Assembly: GCA_013397695.1 (NCBI GenBank)
Contig: VYZI01000019.1
Location: 3,891,693-3,955,692, forward strand
Reading direction: 5' to 3'
DNA from: Centropus unirufus
Lineage: Eukaryota > Chordata > Aves > Cuculiformes > Centropidae
DNA length: 64,000 bases
The notes beneath the pieces were generated by a model, which was not told the DNA's origin, did not search any database, and worked only from the letters and a program-made list of their open reading frames with translations. The stretch's first letter is position 1. Each line of letters starts with the position of its first letter. Both the position numbers and the translations under genes were made by a program. Shown piece after piece: positions 1-13,014 of the stretch.

Positions 1-1774
1 GTGAAAACCAGCTTTGACGATTCAAATGAAATATTCCTCACTAAGGTAAAATAACATCAATAAGTATGATTATAGGAAAACAAAGATTACTCTAAAGTGG
101 CAATAGTAATGATGATTATTCAGTGTTACACTTCATCTTGAAATGATGTACTACCTTGTCAGCAAAGAAAATTCTTAGTTCTCATCTGCTTAAAGCTCTT
201 AACAAGCAATAAAGGGGAAGGTTTTGGTTCATTTACTCCTAGAAGCGGACTCCAATTCAAAAGTTATTTGAGTTAATGATGTATGACTAGAAGAGTATAA
301 TATAGATTTAGCCAAACACGGAGGTCTTGTACCTGACACATCGCAGAAAGACAGTGTGCAGTCCCACCAGTTGTGCGGCCTTTATGGTGTGTTAAGCCTT
401 TTCTGGAAGCTGCTCAAGAAAAGGGGGTTCAGCATGGCTGAGTTACTGTCACAAAGGTAATGTTGGAGCTGTCTGGACAATCATGCTTCAGCTAATGGTC
501 TTACAACTGCTTTCCTCTATTTTCCCTTTGAAAATTTGCTTTGGAGAAGCATTGCCATTCAGTTCTTAACTATGAGTGTGCTGCTGGGCTTAAGCTGCCT
601 CCGAGCACTTTGTACCAGCTGATACGCTGTTTGCTGCCAGGACAATTGTAGAAGCAACAACACAGCCCATCTGGGAAGGCTTGATCCAATGCAGCTAACT
701 GTCCGGATGCACTTGCATACACTGCTTTCCCCTGTTCTCTCAGGGATGCTCCAGGGATTTCTGAGCCCCCTGCCATAACCGCCCTAGACACACTGTCATG
801 TTGCAAGGACTGGTAACTCTGGTAAGAATAGATTGTGGATTGCACATCTAATGGTGCAGCTTACTCAATATGAAAGCTGCCTATTGATTTTTTTTTAAGA
901 ATTGTATTAGACCCTAAATGTACACTCTTATATTGGAGAGGATGAAAGTGATGCATTCCTAGCAGAGTGCTAGGAGAAGTGTGGTGGTAGGTGTTTTGTT
1001 TCAGATTTTGTATTGGAAAAGGGAAAAAAGCCTGCTGGTGTAGCCTATTCCCTTGCTGCATTGCACACTGTTTTCAGGCCAATAGCAGAGGTGTGGTGCA
1101 CGTCCCGACTCCCCTGTTTGGAGTGAAGTGTCATCAAAAGATGGATGGGAAGAATTCAAGAAACATATTGCGACTTGTTTTGCATCCTTACAAGTTTTCG
1201 TGTTCTGGTTTGCAGGCATTGTAGCTCGTAGGAAGTTTTTGCAATATGGTTCTACTCACTCAGATTTCCAGATGAAGTTCTTGCAGTGATTGATTATGAT
1301 CATGCAAGACATATTTCATTTGCAGACAAAATTTGAAACACATTCTCTATTTCTGGGGATGATATTTTGCAAAGCATACTCATTTGCAGCTTTCTCTTTC
1401 CTCCCACCACATGGAGTTTCTAACAACCTAAAATTAAGGTGGGAGAGATGAGTAACACAGAATTGAAATTATCATCATGGCTCTTACATATGCAACAACA
1501 GCTTTGAAAATGCTAGCTGATAAGTTTGCTCTGTATTTGCATGTAAAAGAACTATGCTCTGCCTTCCTACTTCCCAGGGGAGAACTGAACACATTTCTCT
1601 CCATAAGAATCAGATTTTACCTATGTAAAAGGGATGAGAACTCCTCTGTTTTTGTGTGGTGTACAGCCATTTAAACAGCTCTAATTCTTTTAAAGGTTCA
1701 TTTATCTCTGTGACTTGGTAACAGTGATAATACCATTTACAGCCATCATTCGACATTATTAGGAGGATCGGTAC
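1..1774. other. Unique non-coding DNA, left edge
   Basis: No gene is recognised here. Short open frames (for example 91 codons on the minus strand at 570-845) overlap other frames, have no recognisable domain and show no convincing splice context. Two short regulatory-type words stand out: a PBX/HOX-like TGATTGAT at 1287-1294 and an exact POU octamer (ATTTGCAT) at 1535-1542. Both could be chance in AT-rich DNA. Confidence 0.6.
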
Positions 1775-1945
1775 AGCCTGGCAGCTGACCTGGAGCCTTA
1801 GTAGATGCTCTGTTTTCACCTTGCTACTGACTTGCTGTATGACCTTCAGCAAGTCTATGGCCTTTTCTGTGACTGTCAGTAATCTCCCCATTACTAAAGG
1901 TAATGATACTGAAAGATCTTTGTAATAATGTGGGAGATCCGTGGA
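1775..1945 (+). repeat. MIR-like ancient SINE remnant
   Basis: The stretch around 1831-1945 follows the 3' half of the MIR SINE consensus in order: a cttgctgtatgacctt block, a gcaagtc block, a pyrimidine-rich ttctgtg/cagt block, the word ccccatt followed by a taaa/ggtaatgata block, and a final tgtaataatgtggga. Several mismatches and small indels separate it from consensus, as expected for an element fixed before the amniote radiation. The upstream boundary is uncertain because the core is too diverged to place by eye. A 118-codon minus-strand frame overlaps it and is taken as spurious. MIR copies are rare but known in bird genomes. A RepeatMasker run would settle the call. Confidence 0.55.
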
Positions 1946-4900
1946 TATAATAAGCTTGCTGTACATACCTTACCATGTATGCTAAATTCTCTTCTGCTTT
2001 TATTATAGTGTGGCTCCCAAGAGAATATTAAGTGAACAGGGTGACATTTCCTATAACACACAGTTCTGATCTAATTCCACTTTTGTAAAAGTTTATGAGC
2101 ACTTTGACTTTATTGTCCTGTGAATCATTCATTGCGTTAATCTCCATATGAGAGCCATTTCAGAAGATGATAGAACACTTTTTCCTAAAACGTCCTCCTC
2201 TCCTCATATGACATAAAAGCTTTTTAATCTGAATTGGAAGAAACCAGTGAAACTTAGGGGGATAATTTTGGATTTTCAAGCCATATGTGGTATAGGTGCT
2301 GAGTACCTAAAAGACCACTTATTTTTTTCAAGTGATGACAATGTTTGTCTCAAGTCTGTTTAAGTTCTAGTACACCTAGCTGGAAGGAAGTGAAGCTTTT
2401 TTCAAGGTCTTACTTAAAATTATTTTGTCAATACATGGTGGCTTTCAAAATCCAGTGGTCCAAACTAAAACCCACTTTTAACCATAAGAGAGAGCCTGAA
2501 GAAGGAAACATAATTAATGCAGGTTTTTTTTCTGTCACCATTCACAATGAGATCCAGGCTGGGTTGAATTTCGCTCACACTTGTATTACCAGTGTTTTGA
2601 ATCAGTCACAGTGGCACTGCAGTCACAGTGATGCAAGGGTGTGAAAAATATAATGCTGATACGGTGAAGTTACAGCTTTGGTTCAGCCAATACAACCAGG
2701 TAAAACTAGAAAAATTTCAGGTGATGGTAATAATTGTTAAATTATAATGTTTGTAGCAAGTGTTGGTGCTGATGATGTTACAGGCTCCTTAGCAGTAGAG
2801 TGTTAAAAAAAAATGCTTTATTCTAAGTGTAAACTACTTGTTAAACTAAAAGTTGCACCATGTTTGAATTGCTGCAAAAGGCCTTTGCATTAGTAACCTG
2901 TTACTGGTTGTCATGAAATATAACTAGCTACTAAAACAATAATTGTGCTTACAGGCTTAATTATCATCACTTCCACATGGACTTGAAACATGTTTACAGT
3001 GGCGTTTTAGTCTAATAATTTGATCTACTACTTAAGAGAAGTCTTATCAGGAAAAGCATAGCAATGTGTAGAGTAAATTAAACAGACTCAAACTGCAGAA
3101 TGCTGTTAGAGCTGTTGGCTAAAACCACTACTTAGAGCTAAGTCCAGTTCGCCCCTGTGGCTGTAGCCTTACGTTAATGTGGGGGTGCAGTGTTGTGGCA
3201 TGCTGCCCTCTGATTTGGAACAGAACTTTGCTGGCTTTGTGAATGGCTGCCAGTACAGCGCTTTGTGGCTGAGGCTGTTGTGCCAGACAAAGGTCTTGAC
3301 TGGCTACTGGACAAACAACCTCACCAATCTCTTCTGTCGCTGGTGAGAAGCTGATGAAGAGAAGTTCGAGGGACTCCTAGGCACAAAAGAGTAATCCTGG
3401 ATGTTGGGTTAGGCCTCCTGTGTTTTGGTAGTTGGGAGTACAGAGCAGGAAGGCTGCTTTGGCAGGCGGAAGTCATACTGGTCACTCTGCCCCTGGCCAT
3501 TTATTAGTTCAAAATTTCAAGATATTTTGATTTCAGCATTTGTTATCTTGGTCACAAAACTACAGCCAGTAAGAGTCAAAGTAAAAAGGAGAGGAATTTC
3601 AACCTGGACAAGCAGCAGTCAGCCCTCACAGCTGGTCGGCTCATCCTTGGTAGTGACTGGATAGCACACAGCTACCGAGTCCTAATTCAGCAAGGCTCTT
3701 CAAGTGATATTAGTTTTATGTTAATTAATTAGAACTAATAACAAAGAAGTGCCATAATCCAGATGCATACACTGTTCAAAATAATACTCTGCAAATGAAG
3801 TTAGCATTGACAGGACAATTCCCCAGTACTAGATGGCAGCATTAAGAACACTGTAAGGAATTTCCATTAGTTTTCTCTTGTTTTGCTTTGCAATCGATAT
3901 GAATGAGTAAGAAATATGTTGCATTTGCTTTTCTTGAAATGTAAAAAGGCAAAAGTGTAATTTCTTATTGATCAGTCTAACATAGCCAGACACAAAATAA
4001 AACTGTACTTCAAATGCTAAAATAAGGAGGAAAGGAAGTTAAAGAGCACAGTCAATTTATTGAATTTCGAAAAGTGTTTGTGGTCTGCTTGGAAAAAAAA
4101 TCACCATGACTTCCCAGTGGTTTGATTGATGAAACTTTTCCTTGAGAGTTGCTGCACAGTGTTACAAAGAAAACTTTCAGAGGAAAGTATACCTGGAAAT
4201 GCCCGTCTCCCATGAAGACAGGAGACTATAGCCCTAACTCTCTTAGATTGTCTCAATAACAAGAGTTAAAGGTCAACTGAATTACCTTATGGAAGAAACT
4301 TCTATATAAACTCTTCCAAACCTTTTTTCCATCAAGAGGTAGCACCCAGGTCAATGGCTCTTTTAGTGTGCTCTGTGTTGTATGCCCTGAGTTTCAAAAA
4401 TGAGTTTAAACAACTCCTATAACTGTCATTCTTGTCATTCTGTCCTTCTCGATTTCATTCTTGAAGCATTTGGAATTCTTTTCAACACCAGGACAAAGTT
4501 GACCAGGTCTTTATAGAATGTATACTTGGAGGTATAAAGATACAAATCTGGGGGAAGGTAGAGAGTTCCTGCTTCTCGTCGTGTGGAACATGGAGATCCC
4601 TCACCCCTGTTGTCAGCTGTGTGCCTCTGAGGCTGCCCTTGGTGCTTTATTGATTTAATTCCGCATTTTTGAGATGTTGGGGTGTTATTTGGATGGATTC
4701 TGTTCCTATTAGCTAGAGAAATCCTAGGACCTCTCTACCTATACTTGTACAATTCCTTGCCCCCATTTTCTGTGTGTTGCCCAGTTTGTACTGGTAGCCT
4801 ATAGTGTGTTGACAAAATGCACATTGCTAGACTTATCTCAGTGACTTTAATCTACTGTCAGGCTCCCTCTTGTTTCTTCCCTGGACTGCAGAGTCAACCA

Positions 4901-7900
4901 TTTGAAACAGTAGAGTTCTAGGAGCCTCCTGATGGGAGCAGTAGGGATGCGGATTGGTCTGTAGTATTTTGTTCCTGTATCTATGCTTTGTTGGGGTTTA
5001 AATTGTGGTTTGGGGATGGTGCTGTATAAAGAAGGCAGAAGTGGTGCTTCTTGGCTTCCCATGGTTCCTTGGTGCTGAAAGATTATAATTTTTCACTCCC
5101 AGCTGGGCACAGCAGCACAGGAGAAGCTTCGGGATCTTGTGAATTTTATCTCAGACATTTGTTATATACCCGTACAATCTTTACACAGCATTTGCCTACT
5201 TTTTCACCTGTAAAAGCAGTGGGCTTGACTTGCCTGAGTTTTTTTGTTTCCCTGGTTTTCAGAGAGCAGTCCCTGATTATGTGTGAAGGAAGAGAGCCTG
5301 AGCTACTGTAGCAGATCTGAAATTCAGTCTTACCATACATATCCAAACTTTACATTTACAGAAATTACTAAAGGTCCCATAGGCAGCCGAGGCTTGTTCA
5401 AGCTGTTGTCATTGAGACTTTAAGGACATCAGAGGGGATTATGATCTCATTCTCTTTTGGAAATACTCTTCGCATGGCAACAAAATGCTTTAACAAAGTA
5501 ATTCAAAGAGCATAGCCAACACATTCAGGCAGTGCAACTCGGGAACTTTAATTTCATAAGGATGAAAACCTGCCCAAAGTGTCCCTCCTGCTGTACTTAA
5601 AGTGCATCAGAGTGGCCAGTACTCAGTAATATTTATAGCTTGGAGGAATGTTGAGAAAGTAAGCTAAGGATTATGGAATATTCTTAATTTGACTCATCTT
5701 GGAACTATTAAATGTTAAACTATGTGAGTGTTAAGATTGTGATCCAACTCTTGCTAGAGTGCAGTTTCAGTTTGTTTTTTACTTTTGTTAGGGCAAAATA
5801 GAAAAGCTAGAATGAGGTATTTTGAATAGAAAGATGTTTGTCAGCATACGTCTATGGAAATTGCTGAGAAGTAATGGTAGAAAAAGCTTCTTGAACCCCA
5901 TGCTGCTCCCCCTCCATCTCCAACACTGCAGAAGACTCCAGAGTTCAAATCTCACTACTGTTGCCCAGCTTATGCTCAGAGCTGCCGTGTTGCAGGAGAT
6001 GCTCCTGGGGACAACAGCAAATGAGATGCAAAACTGCATCTTTCCTTCCTTTTTACTGAATAACTACTAAGTTGTTGGCTTTTCTCCATGTGTTGGCACT
6101 GCTTTACCTGTGGATTAAGGCTGTGTTGTTTGACCTGGCTGGTATCTTTGCCTTCTCAACCATGACTGGGGCAAGTGGCCTGAAGACACAAGTCCCACTG
6201 ATGATCAGAGAAGCTTAGTGTTCAAGCTTTCATATCCTTCATAATTGGAACCTGTCCTTGATGCTGAATGACACCGACAAGACCAGAATGTGTGAAAAGT
6301 AATCTTTCCCATTTCAAAGTAGTGTCATCTGCTCTTTGCTGGAATATCAAGCTTAATTCATCAAATGGCTTCGTTAATCCAACAGAATCACAGAAAGACA
6401 TTCGATTGCATGCATTGAGTCATAATGGCATCCTAACTACTTCTGAAATCATCTGAAAATCTATTCCTGTCACAGAAGCAGTAACGAGAGTGTAAATTTG
6501 AAATGAAATAGAAAGGCAGATAATTGGATCAATGATTTGTTAATGATGATATTGAACAGCTCCTTCACTGTTGCTCTGTGCTAAAATATTAAAAAAAAAT
6601 AAAAATAGCGTGGGCATTATGTCAAAACCGGACAAAGCGCCAAGGCAGAGCTTGTGTGCAGGGATAATGATACTGCTCATAGGGCTCTCGGCAACCATGC
6701 CAGGGAGCAAAGCTTTTGGCACAGCTGGCTGTGCTGGGAACCATTTGTGTTTCTCCCTGCACAGCTTTGGCTTTTGTTAGATGAGAGGGAGCAATTGTTC
6801 CCGACGGTTGCTTTTCAATATGCTGTGCAGGAATTAGGAGTCACAAACCCAAAGCACGTATTAGTTCAGCCTTTAGGTCCTTCCCCTGGGCCGAGCAAGC
6901 TATATATTTCAGAGCAGCTGCAGCCCGGTGTTGAGGAGAGATGACCCATGGCTGCTTTGTACACTGCTTTTGATATTAAAAATGCAAATGTCAGCATCAA
7001 ACTGACACGCAGCAAATTCTGCCTCTCCAGTGCCACTCTTGCCCATGCAAAAAGGGGCTGAGCAGTGCCTGCCTGTCGGTGTGCTTGGCTGGCACAGGGA
7101 AGGGCTCGGAGCACCGTCGTGTGTGGCTGTGACTGACGCTCTGCAGGCTGCTCAGAGGTTACTGCTTTGAGGCCTGGCAGAAAATGAATTTCTGACTCCT
7201 AGCCCAATGTCTACTTTTCAAACATCGGGGAAAAAGAAGCCTGATTTTAAGAATTGTTTTCTTGGGCTGTTGTAGCTCAGCTATGCAAACCTGGGCCTTG
7301 GTTGCAGATGCGGGTGAGTGACAAATAGCTGGCCTGGCGTTTAACCCCACTGCGCTCTGCAATGCCTGCTGGTCCCCACAGGGGGATTTTCAGCTGGGAG
7401 CACAGCAGGCTGCTGCCCCAGTTAGCAAACTTCCTGCAGCTGGGCACGCAGGACCCTGTCACCTCTCTCCTCCTGGCAGCCCACTGCTCTCCCCCTGCTC
7501 TGCCCCAAAGGTGGGGGCAACTCCCCCGCAGCTAGGGGGGAGGAAACTTTTGCTCATGCCCCTCCAAATACTTGAGCTGGCTTTAGTGAATTGTCTCTCA
7601 GAAGGAGAGGATGATAGCAACCGGTTAGGCAGGAGGGCTTTCAGCTTCATGTGGCCTTAAGCTCCTCTTGCCTCTGGGCTAACTCATGCCACTGTTTTGC
7701 AGCCCTGTTTGCAATACATATATTTTGTAAACTTCTACTGCCTAAATTTTCCCCAAACAAATTTAGATTGCCGTTTAAATGAGTCTCAGATACAGTCCTA
7801 GGCTTTGCTGTCAACAAGCAGTTGTCTCCACAAAACATAATGCTCATAAATATTTGCTGAAAGCAAACAGCTGGGGCAAAATTCTGTTTTTAAGTGGCTG

Positions 7901-8382
7901 AAATGCATCTGAATATATTTGTTGTTCACTCACTTTGATTATATATTGGTCTCCATCTCAAAAGGAGAATGGAGCTGAAATTACATGCAGTGCTGCCAAG
8001 TAAGGGAAACAAAGGCTTTGTTGGTGAAAATGAATGTTACACCATCTTTAGGTCAGATCCCCTTTACTGCTTGTATTTATTTTTTCACTGAAACAGTAAT
8101 TTCAGAAAATACAGCTTTCGAATGTGTTAGGTTTTCCTAGTACTGTTTTCATAACAGTTTGGTGATGAATTCCTATCAGAATCTACTGACTATTTGATCT
8201 GAGTTTTCATGTGAAATCTCACTGAGATTTGTATGTTATCACATACCCATATCACTGGTGTCAAAATGTAGTCATTGCTTAGCACGAATGGTTGGCTAAA
8301 GTTTTCCTGGAATTTCCATAGCTACTCAAGTGCTGCCTCATCAGCGAGGCGACTTTAGGTGAAGGGACTGCTGCTATCCTGC
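1946..8382. other. Unique non-coding DNA, including a GC-richer stretch at 6.6-7.7 kb
   Basis: I see no recognisable gene. The first part is AT-rich single-copy sequence. From about 6,600 to 7,700 GC content rises and several overlapping open frames of 60-96 codons appear on both strands, which is what fewer stop codons in GC-rich DNA produces. CpG stays sparse, so this is not a CpG island. Noted words include a second TGATTGAT (4123-4130), a POU octamer (6982-6989) and a near-palindrome gcacagc-tg-gctgtgc (6719-6734). No repeat family was recognised. Confidence 0.55.
3824..3842 (+). promoter_or_regulatory. CTCF-like binding site
   Basis: The sequence cagtactagatggcagca fits the right-hand part of the vertebrate CTCF core consensus CCASYAGRKGGC followed by A-S: ten of the twelve core positions match, missing only the two leading C residues. 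CTCF anchors chromatin loops and insulator boundaries, and the site is oriented on the plus strand. The motif is degenerate enough to arise by chance in 64 kb, so this is a candidate only; ChIP data or conservation would decide. Confidence 0.4.
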
Positions 8383-8394
8383 CACCTGCAGGTG
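8383..8394. promoter_or_regulatory. Palindromic double E-box (CACCTG/CAGGTG)
   Basis: The 12-bp sequence cacctgcaggtg is a perfect palindrome containing two overlapping E-boxes of the CACCTG class bound by E2A, SNAI and ZEB proteins. About sixteen perfect 12-mers are expected by chance in a window this size, so the palindrome alone is not significant; the duplicated E-box content is why it is listed. No adjacent gene indicates a target. Confidence 0.3.
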
Positions 8395-11300
8395 ATCCCA
8401 TCTCTGTTTTAAGCTTATTTTGACTCGGGTCTGTAACAAGATAGCATTACCTTGATGAGACCAAAAAGCCACGTACATTACAGATGTTTCTTACCTCAGG
8501 TGTCTTTTTACTATAGAGATCTTTAAACGCCAATTAAATAATTTTTTGTTTTATTTTTTCTCCTTTCAAGGAAGTTGAAAGATGTGTTTCAATGCTGGAA
8601 CTGAGGGAATTCCATCAATTGGGCAAAATATTTCATTGTTGGATAGCTTCTCAGTTTCCTTGAACTGCTGAGCAGCTTTTCTTTTATTTTGGTTTACAAT
8701 GTTAATTTGAATTAATGCATTGAATTGTTTGTTTTGCAGTAATTTCTAATAACTTATTGGATACTGTCCATTTCCAATCAAATCAGAGGGACAAGGAAGA
8801 GAACTAAGGGCTGCAGACTTCAGCAGCAGTTGCAGGTATTTACTGCTCGTGTCTTTTCATCTCATATGTATTTTATTGAGAAAACTCAAATTTCAGTTTA
8901 ATCTAGATTTGTCACCATAATGATACACCTGTCTTTTAAGCCAGATTTAGGTAGAAAACCTATGGAGGATTTTAGTGTCTGTATGGTTACAATGACTTTT
9001 GCCTTTACTTCCACCAGAGTAGCGCATTAAATGCTGTTTGGAAAAATCTCTGTTACCAGCATGGGCAAATGTGCTTTCCAGGCAAAGCTCACTTTTCAGG
9101 TAGAAAGACATGGAAACCAGTATTATGTGAGTGCTCCATGCAGGCACCCTTCACTGCCGGTGAAGGAAGCGCTGCTGGGTGTTCATGCTACGCTCTGGGA
9201 AGGCAATGGCCTGGTGGAGCTGTGCACATGGTGGTTTTGCTGTGCCAGGCTGTTAGGTCATTCCTCCTTCTTTTGAGTTCTGTTTGCTGTTGAAGGGCAT
9301 CTCTTCACGTGAACCGATGCTGTTGACGCCTCTGACTCAACTGGTCGAGCATAACTGCAGAAATTGGACACCCAAGCTTTCTGTTGCTGTGAGCAATCCC
9401 AGTTCATAGGTGGGCCTTTGAATCCAGCTGGACAGGATGTATCCTTCCTTTAGAGGCTGTAGCGTACTTCTGTCAAACATTTTGTCCTTTTCTTGCCAGA
9501 GGCCACGCTAGTACAATCTCTTCAGAAGTGGGCGTACTTCTGCCCTGCTGGTAGGCTCTGTGCCACAGACGTGCCCTCTGAAAGCCTTTGCGGGCTGGTT
9601 AGCAGAGCCCACCTCCCTCTTCTGTCCGACCACTGGATTAGGTGTTGTGGATGCAGACCGCTGTGTTACTTTCTCCTTCAAACACTTGGGATGGCTTCCT
9701 CACCAATTCGTGTTCGTGGGGCAGTGGTCTTTGTCTTTTCCTGGCAGTTGAATATTGTCTTTGTGCTACTTGCCTCTACAGAAGAGTATTTGCCACACAA
9801 GGATAAAGAGTAGGGAAAGCACTCGGGTGTTTCCAGGAACCAACAGATTCACATGTATCTGTATCTTGCCATGTAATTGTTCTTAAATCCTGCCCTATTG
9901 CAAATTTATAGCTGGATCTAGTTAAAAGATGATTCACATGGTAAGCAGAGGTCAGGGAAGAAGTTGGCTTCCACCTTTTCCCCCTAGTTTCACGTGTGCT
10001 TTTCACAATCCTTTCCTTGAACTCGCCAGTCTACCCGTTTTCCCACACTGAGAAGCTGTGGGAGTGGTGGATACCAGTTGGTGTCCACTTACTGAATGGT
10101 TCATTGTTTTTTTTGTTGGCATACACATCTGGTGTGGAAACACAGACAGATTGACTAAGAAGGCAGCTGTCCAAGATGCTTGTGCAGCAACCTGCAGTTT
10201 TACAGGAGAGGAAATATCTTAAGTCCTGGAGGAGACTGTATGGATGCCCTACAGGTCTTTAACATGCCAGCTCAGGTAGTTAGAGATGAAAAACAAACAT
10301 TAATTACAAATGTCAGACAGAAGTTGCACAGTGAGGAATCAGATGAAATTAAGGCTTTCATTTTAGCAAGCTTCTTTTATTCCCCGTATGCCAAAGAATA
10401 AGATTTGCTTTAACTCATGAATTTAGAAATTAGTCTACCAATTTCTTTTTAAAACATTGTCTGGTTTCCAGGAGAGAATAGAATATTAACAAGGAAAAAT
10501 TACTGTGCCATGAACCATTTAGAGTTTCATCAAGAACTCTGTAAAACCAATCAGCTGATGATAAAGTTTGGACACTAAATTACAGAGGATGTCATTCAGA
10601 AAAGTAGTTGTATTAATGTCAAGAGAAATTGCCTAAATGCCAAACCTTTCCCCTGCATAGCAGTCATAGGTATGAATGAATGAGTTTCCCAATATGCTGG
10701 ATGAGGTGTAATTGAGAGTGACCTGTCAAAGCGCCTCTGGTTTTTACCTCTAAGGCCATTACTGCACATTCTCAGTGCCAGAACCAACAGAGCAGCTGAC
10801 ACGGATAGGGTTGTGGTGTGTTCATTATGCAACGTGTGTGATGTGTTGTATATGGTAGTGCTTTTAAAAAAAGTGAGCTCATAGTGGTTAAATCTTGCCT
10901 ATAGATAATGGATTCTTTTTGTCCAAAAGGAGGAATTTAGGCATGACTGTGTGGTGTCTTCTCTACAATAATTTGCTGGGACAATAGTCAATCATTTTGC
11001 TCAGTTTGACCTGCAATAGTATTCCTTCTGTAAACAAAAGATTAGAGATAGATATTCAGAACAACGAAAGACCTTTTTGCTAGTGAAAAAAAGCAACCCA
11101 CAAACCAAGTAAAACCACCCTAAAGACTGATCATTTTCTGTCTGTAATGTAGGTGTTAACATCCTAATAGAGCTCAGGTACGTAATTTTAGCATCTCTAG
11201 GCTGACTGGATTTACTTGGCAAATTTTACACCCCCCCGTCCTTGAAGGACAAATGTCCTGTGCCTGGGCAGGTTACCCTGCAGCAGTGGGCACCTGTGAC

Positions 11301-12778
11301 CTAGAGGGACCAGAACAATCAACTCGCCTCTGCTGGATGCTGTGGGTCCCCAGCCCACAGAACCCCCTGGTGCCTCCAGGCTTACCGTCACCCAGATCTT
11401 TGCATAACATTGCTGAGAGAGGCCTGGGCAAACTCCTGGGGGTGCGAAGTGCTAGCAGATTATACCATTTAGTTCAAAGAACAATCAGAGATAAATCTCT
11501 CCCCACTCCCAGATCTACTCAGCGCATCTTCCAATAAATCTGCATCATGGTTCCCCCTGTGTGTTGAACTAAAACGTGGTGTGTGCGCCAGGTAATGCAT
11601 AAGGAAACAGGTTTTGGAAGAATAATATCCAGCTCTGAATTTTTAAGTGGAATCTTAATAACCCCAAAATAACTTTAGATATGTAATAAAATGTGCATTA
11701 CATTTTTATGCAATAAATCCAGAGACTAATGAGAAAATAAAGTTCAGAACCTACAAGAGCCCCAAGGTGTACAGGATATCTTAGGGATATGTGCTATTAT
11801 TTACATCTTAAAAACCAAAAGGTATCTTGCAAGTCCCACCAGTCCCTAATACAAGCTCTCCTTAGTCATGCATCTCAGTCTTGGCTGTTCAGAAGAAACC
11901 TGTGCAATCAGAGATAGTATAATAAATGTTAAGCTTAATACAAAAGTGAATAAATGCTTTCTGAGTATTTGTTCAACATAAGATTGTTAAGACATGCTTT
12001 ATTATTGTTGTGTAACTTACCTGCACTTAAGCTTCCTGAAATAAGCATTTAAAGTATATTTTTTCTTTCTCATAGGAAAAAAGACTTTGAGAAAATTGGC
12101 CTTGTAAGGTTAGATTACATGTCCAGTTATAGAACCTGAGCCCAATAAGCTTTATCAGAATAGAGTGATGAAGAATAAACTAAAAGAAAACAATTTTGCT
12201 TGAGTGATTGGAGCTTACATAAGAAAAGAAAGCAGGAACGATTAGTTTCATAAGGTTGGCGTGAGGCAACGGAAAGCACACTAAAATTTAGGAGTTACAA
12301 GGACATAGGGAGATCTAAGGAAACTGAAAAGCTGAAGATACTGCCTGTGTTTGTAATACAGTATTTATAATTGATGTGAGGGTGGATAGCATCCCTTTCA
12401 CCTGCCCTCATTACACTAATAAGACAAAAATAAATTGTGCATTGCTTAAACTCTTCATTGCCAGGATAAACATTTCTTGGAGCTGTTCAAAGCTCCAGTC
12501 TAAAAGTACATCATCACGGAACTTGAACATCAATTGGCAAAACTGTTCATATGATTAAATTATAAGTCTAAAAAATCTCTTATAAATAGAATGCTTTGTT
12601 GAGGAAGCCAGTCAGAATAATTTATTGTTTGTATTAAAGATAATGTATAAGAAGCCATGAATCTCTCTTGTTAGTGAGCACAGAAGCTAAATCACATGGA
12701 TTATTTTTGTATTGAATTTAAGCTGCACCTCTGAGGCCTCTCCTTGGTGGCAAGCTTATTGTTTTCATTGCTACAATA
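8395..12778. other. Unique non-coding DNA between E-box and CR1 fragment
   Basis: No gene is recognised. Frames of up to 106 codons (plus strand 9493-9813) overlap others in the same GC-richer stretch and carry no domain. A 73-codon plus frame at 10180-10401 reads somewhat like protein and has a tract ending in acag upstream, but its possible donor at about 10280 is weak and I do not call it. A 7-bp inverted repeat (ccttcac/gtgaagg) lies at 9148-9166. From 11.6 to 12.7 kb the sequence is strongly AT-rich and featureless by eye. Confidence 0.5.
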
Positions 12779-13014
12779 AATCATCACTGAAAGAGGGCAC
12801 ATTTAGATTACATATTAGGAAAAAATTTTATCCTGTGAGGGTGGTGATGCAGGGACACAGGCTGCCCAGGGAAGATGTGGCTGCCCCATTCCTGCAGGTT
12901 TTGAGGGCCAGGCTGGATGGGGCTTGGAGCAACCTGATCCTGGGAGGTGTCGCTGGAATTGGAATAGGATGGGCTTTAAGGTCTCTTTTAACCCAAACCA
13001 TTCTATGATTCTAC
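12779..13014 (+). repeat. CR1 LINE, 3'-end fragment
   Basis: This is a 5'-truncated copy of the avian/reptilian CR1 non-LTR retrotransposon, retaining only about 235 bp of its 3' end. The order of blocks matches the family: catcactgaaagaggg, a ttagatta/atattagg block, tgtgagggtggtg, a caggctgcccagggaag block, a tgtggctgccccattcctg block, an aggccaggctggatgggg block, ggctttaaggtctc, and the terminal acccaaaccattctatg. CR1 has no poly-A tail and instead ends in an 8-bp repeat (attctatg), seen here as one full unit plus a partial second at 13,000-13,013. No reverse transcriptase coding remains. A 98-codon frame at 12,712-13,008 is fortuitous. The copy is moderately diverged. It is the strongest single indicator that the window is from a bird or other sauropsid. 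Confidence 0.92.

Noticed and set aside
5060..5085. REST/RE1 element
   Set aside because: Only the ggtgctgaa half-site matches; the other half does not.
8522..8665. Strong plus-strand acceptor (ctcctttcaag) followed by about 30 open codons
   Set aside because: The frame hits a stop with no GT donor, so it does not behave as an internal exon.
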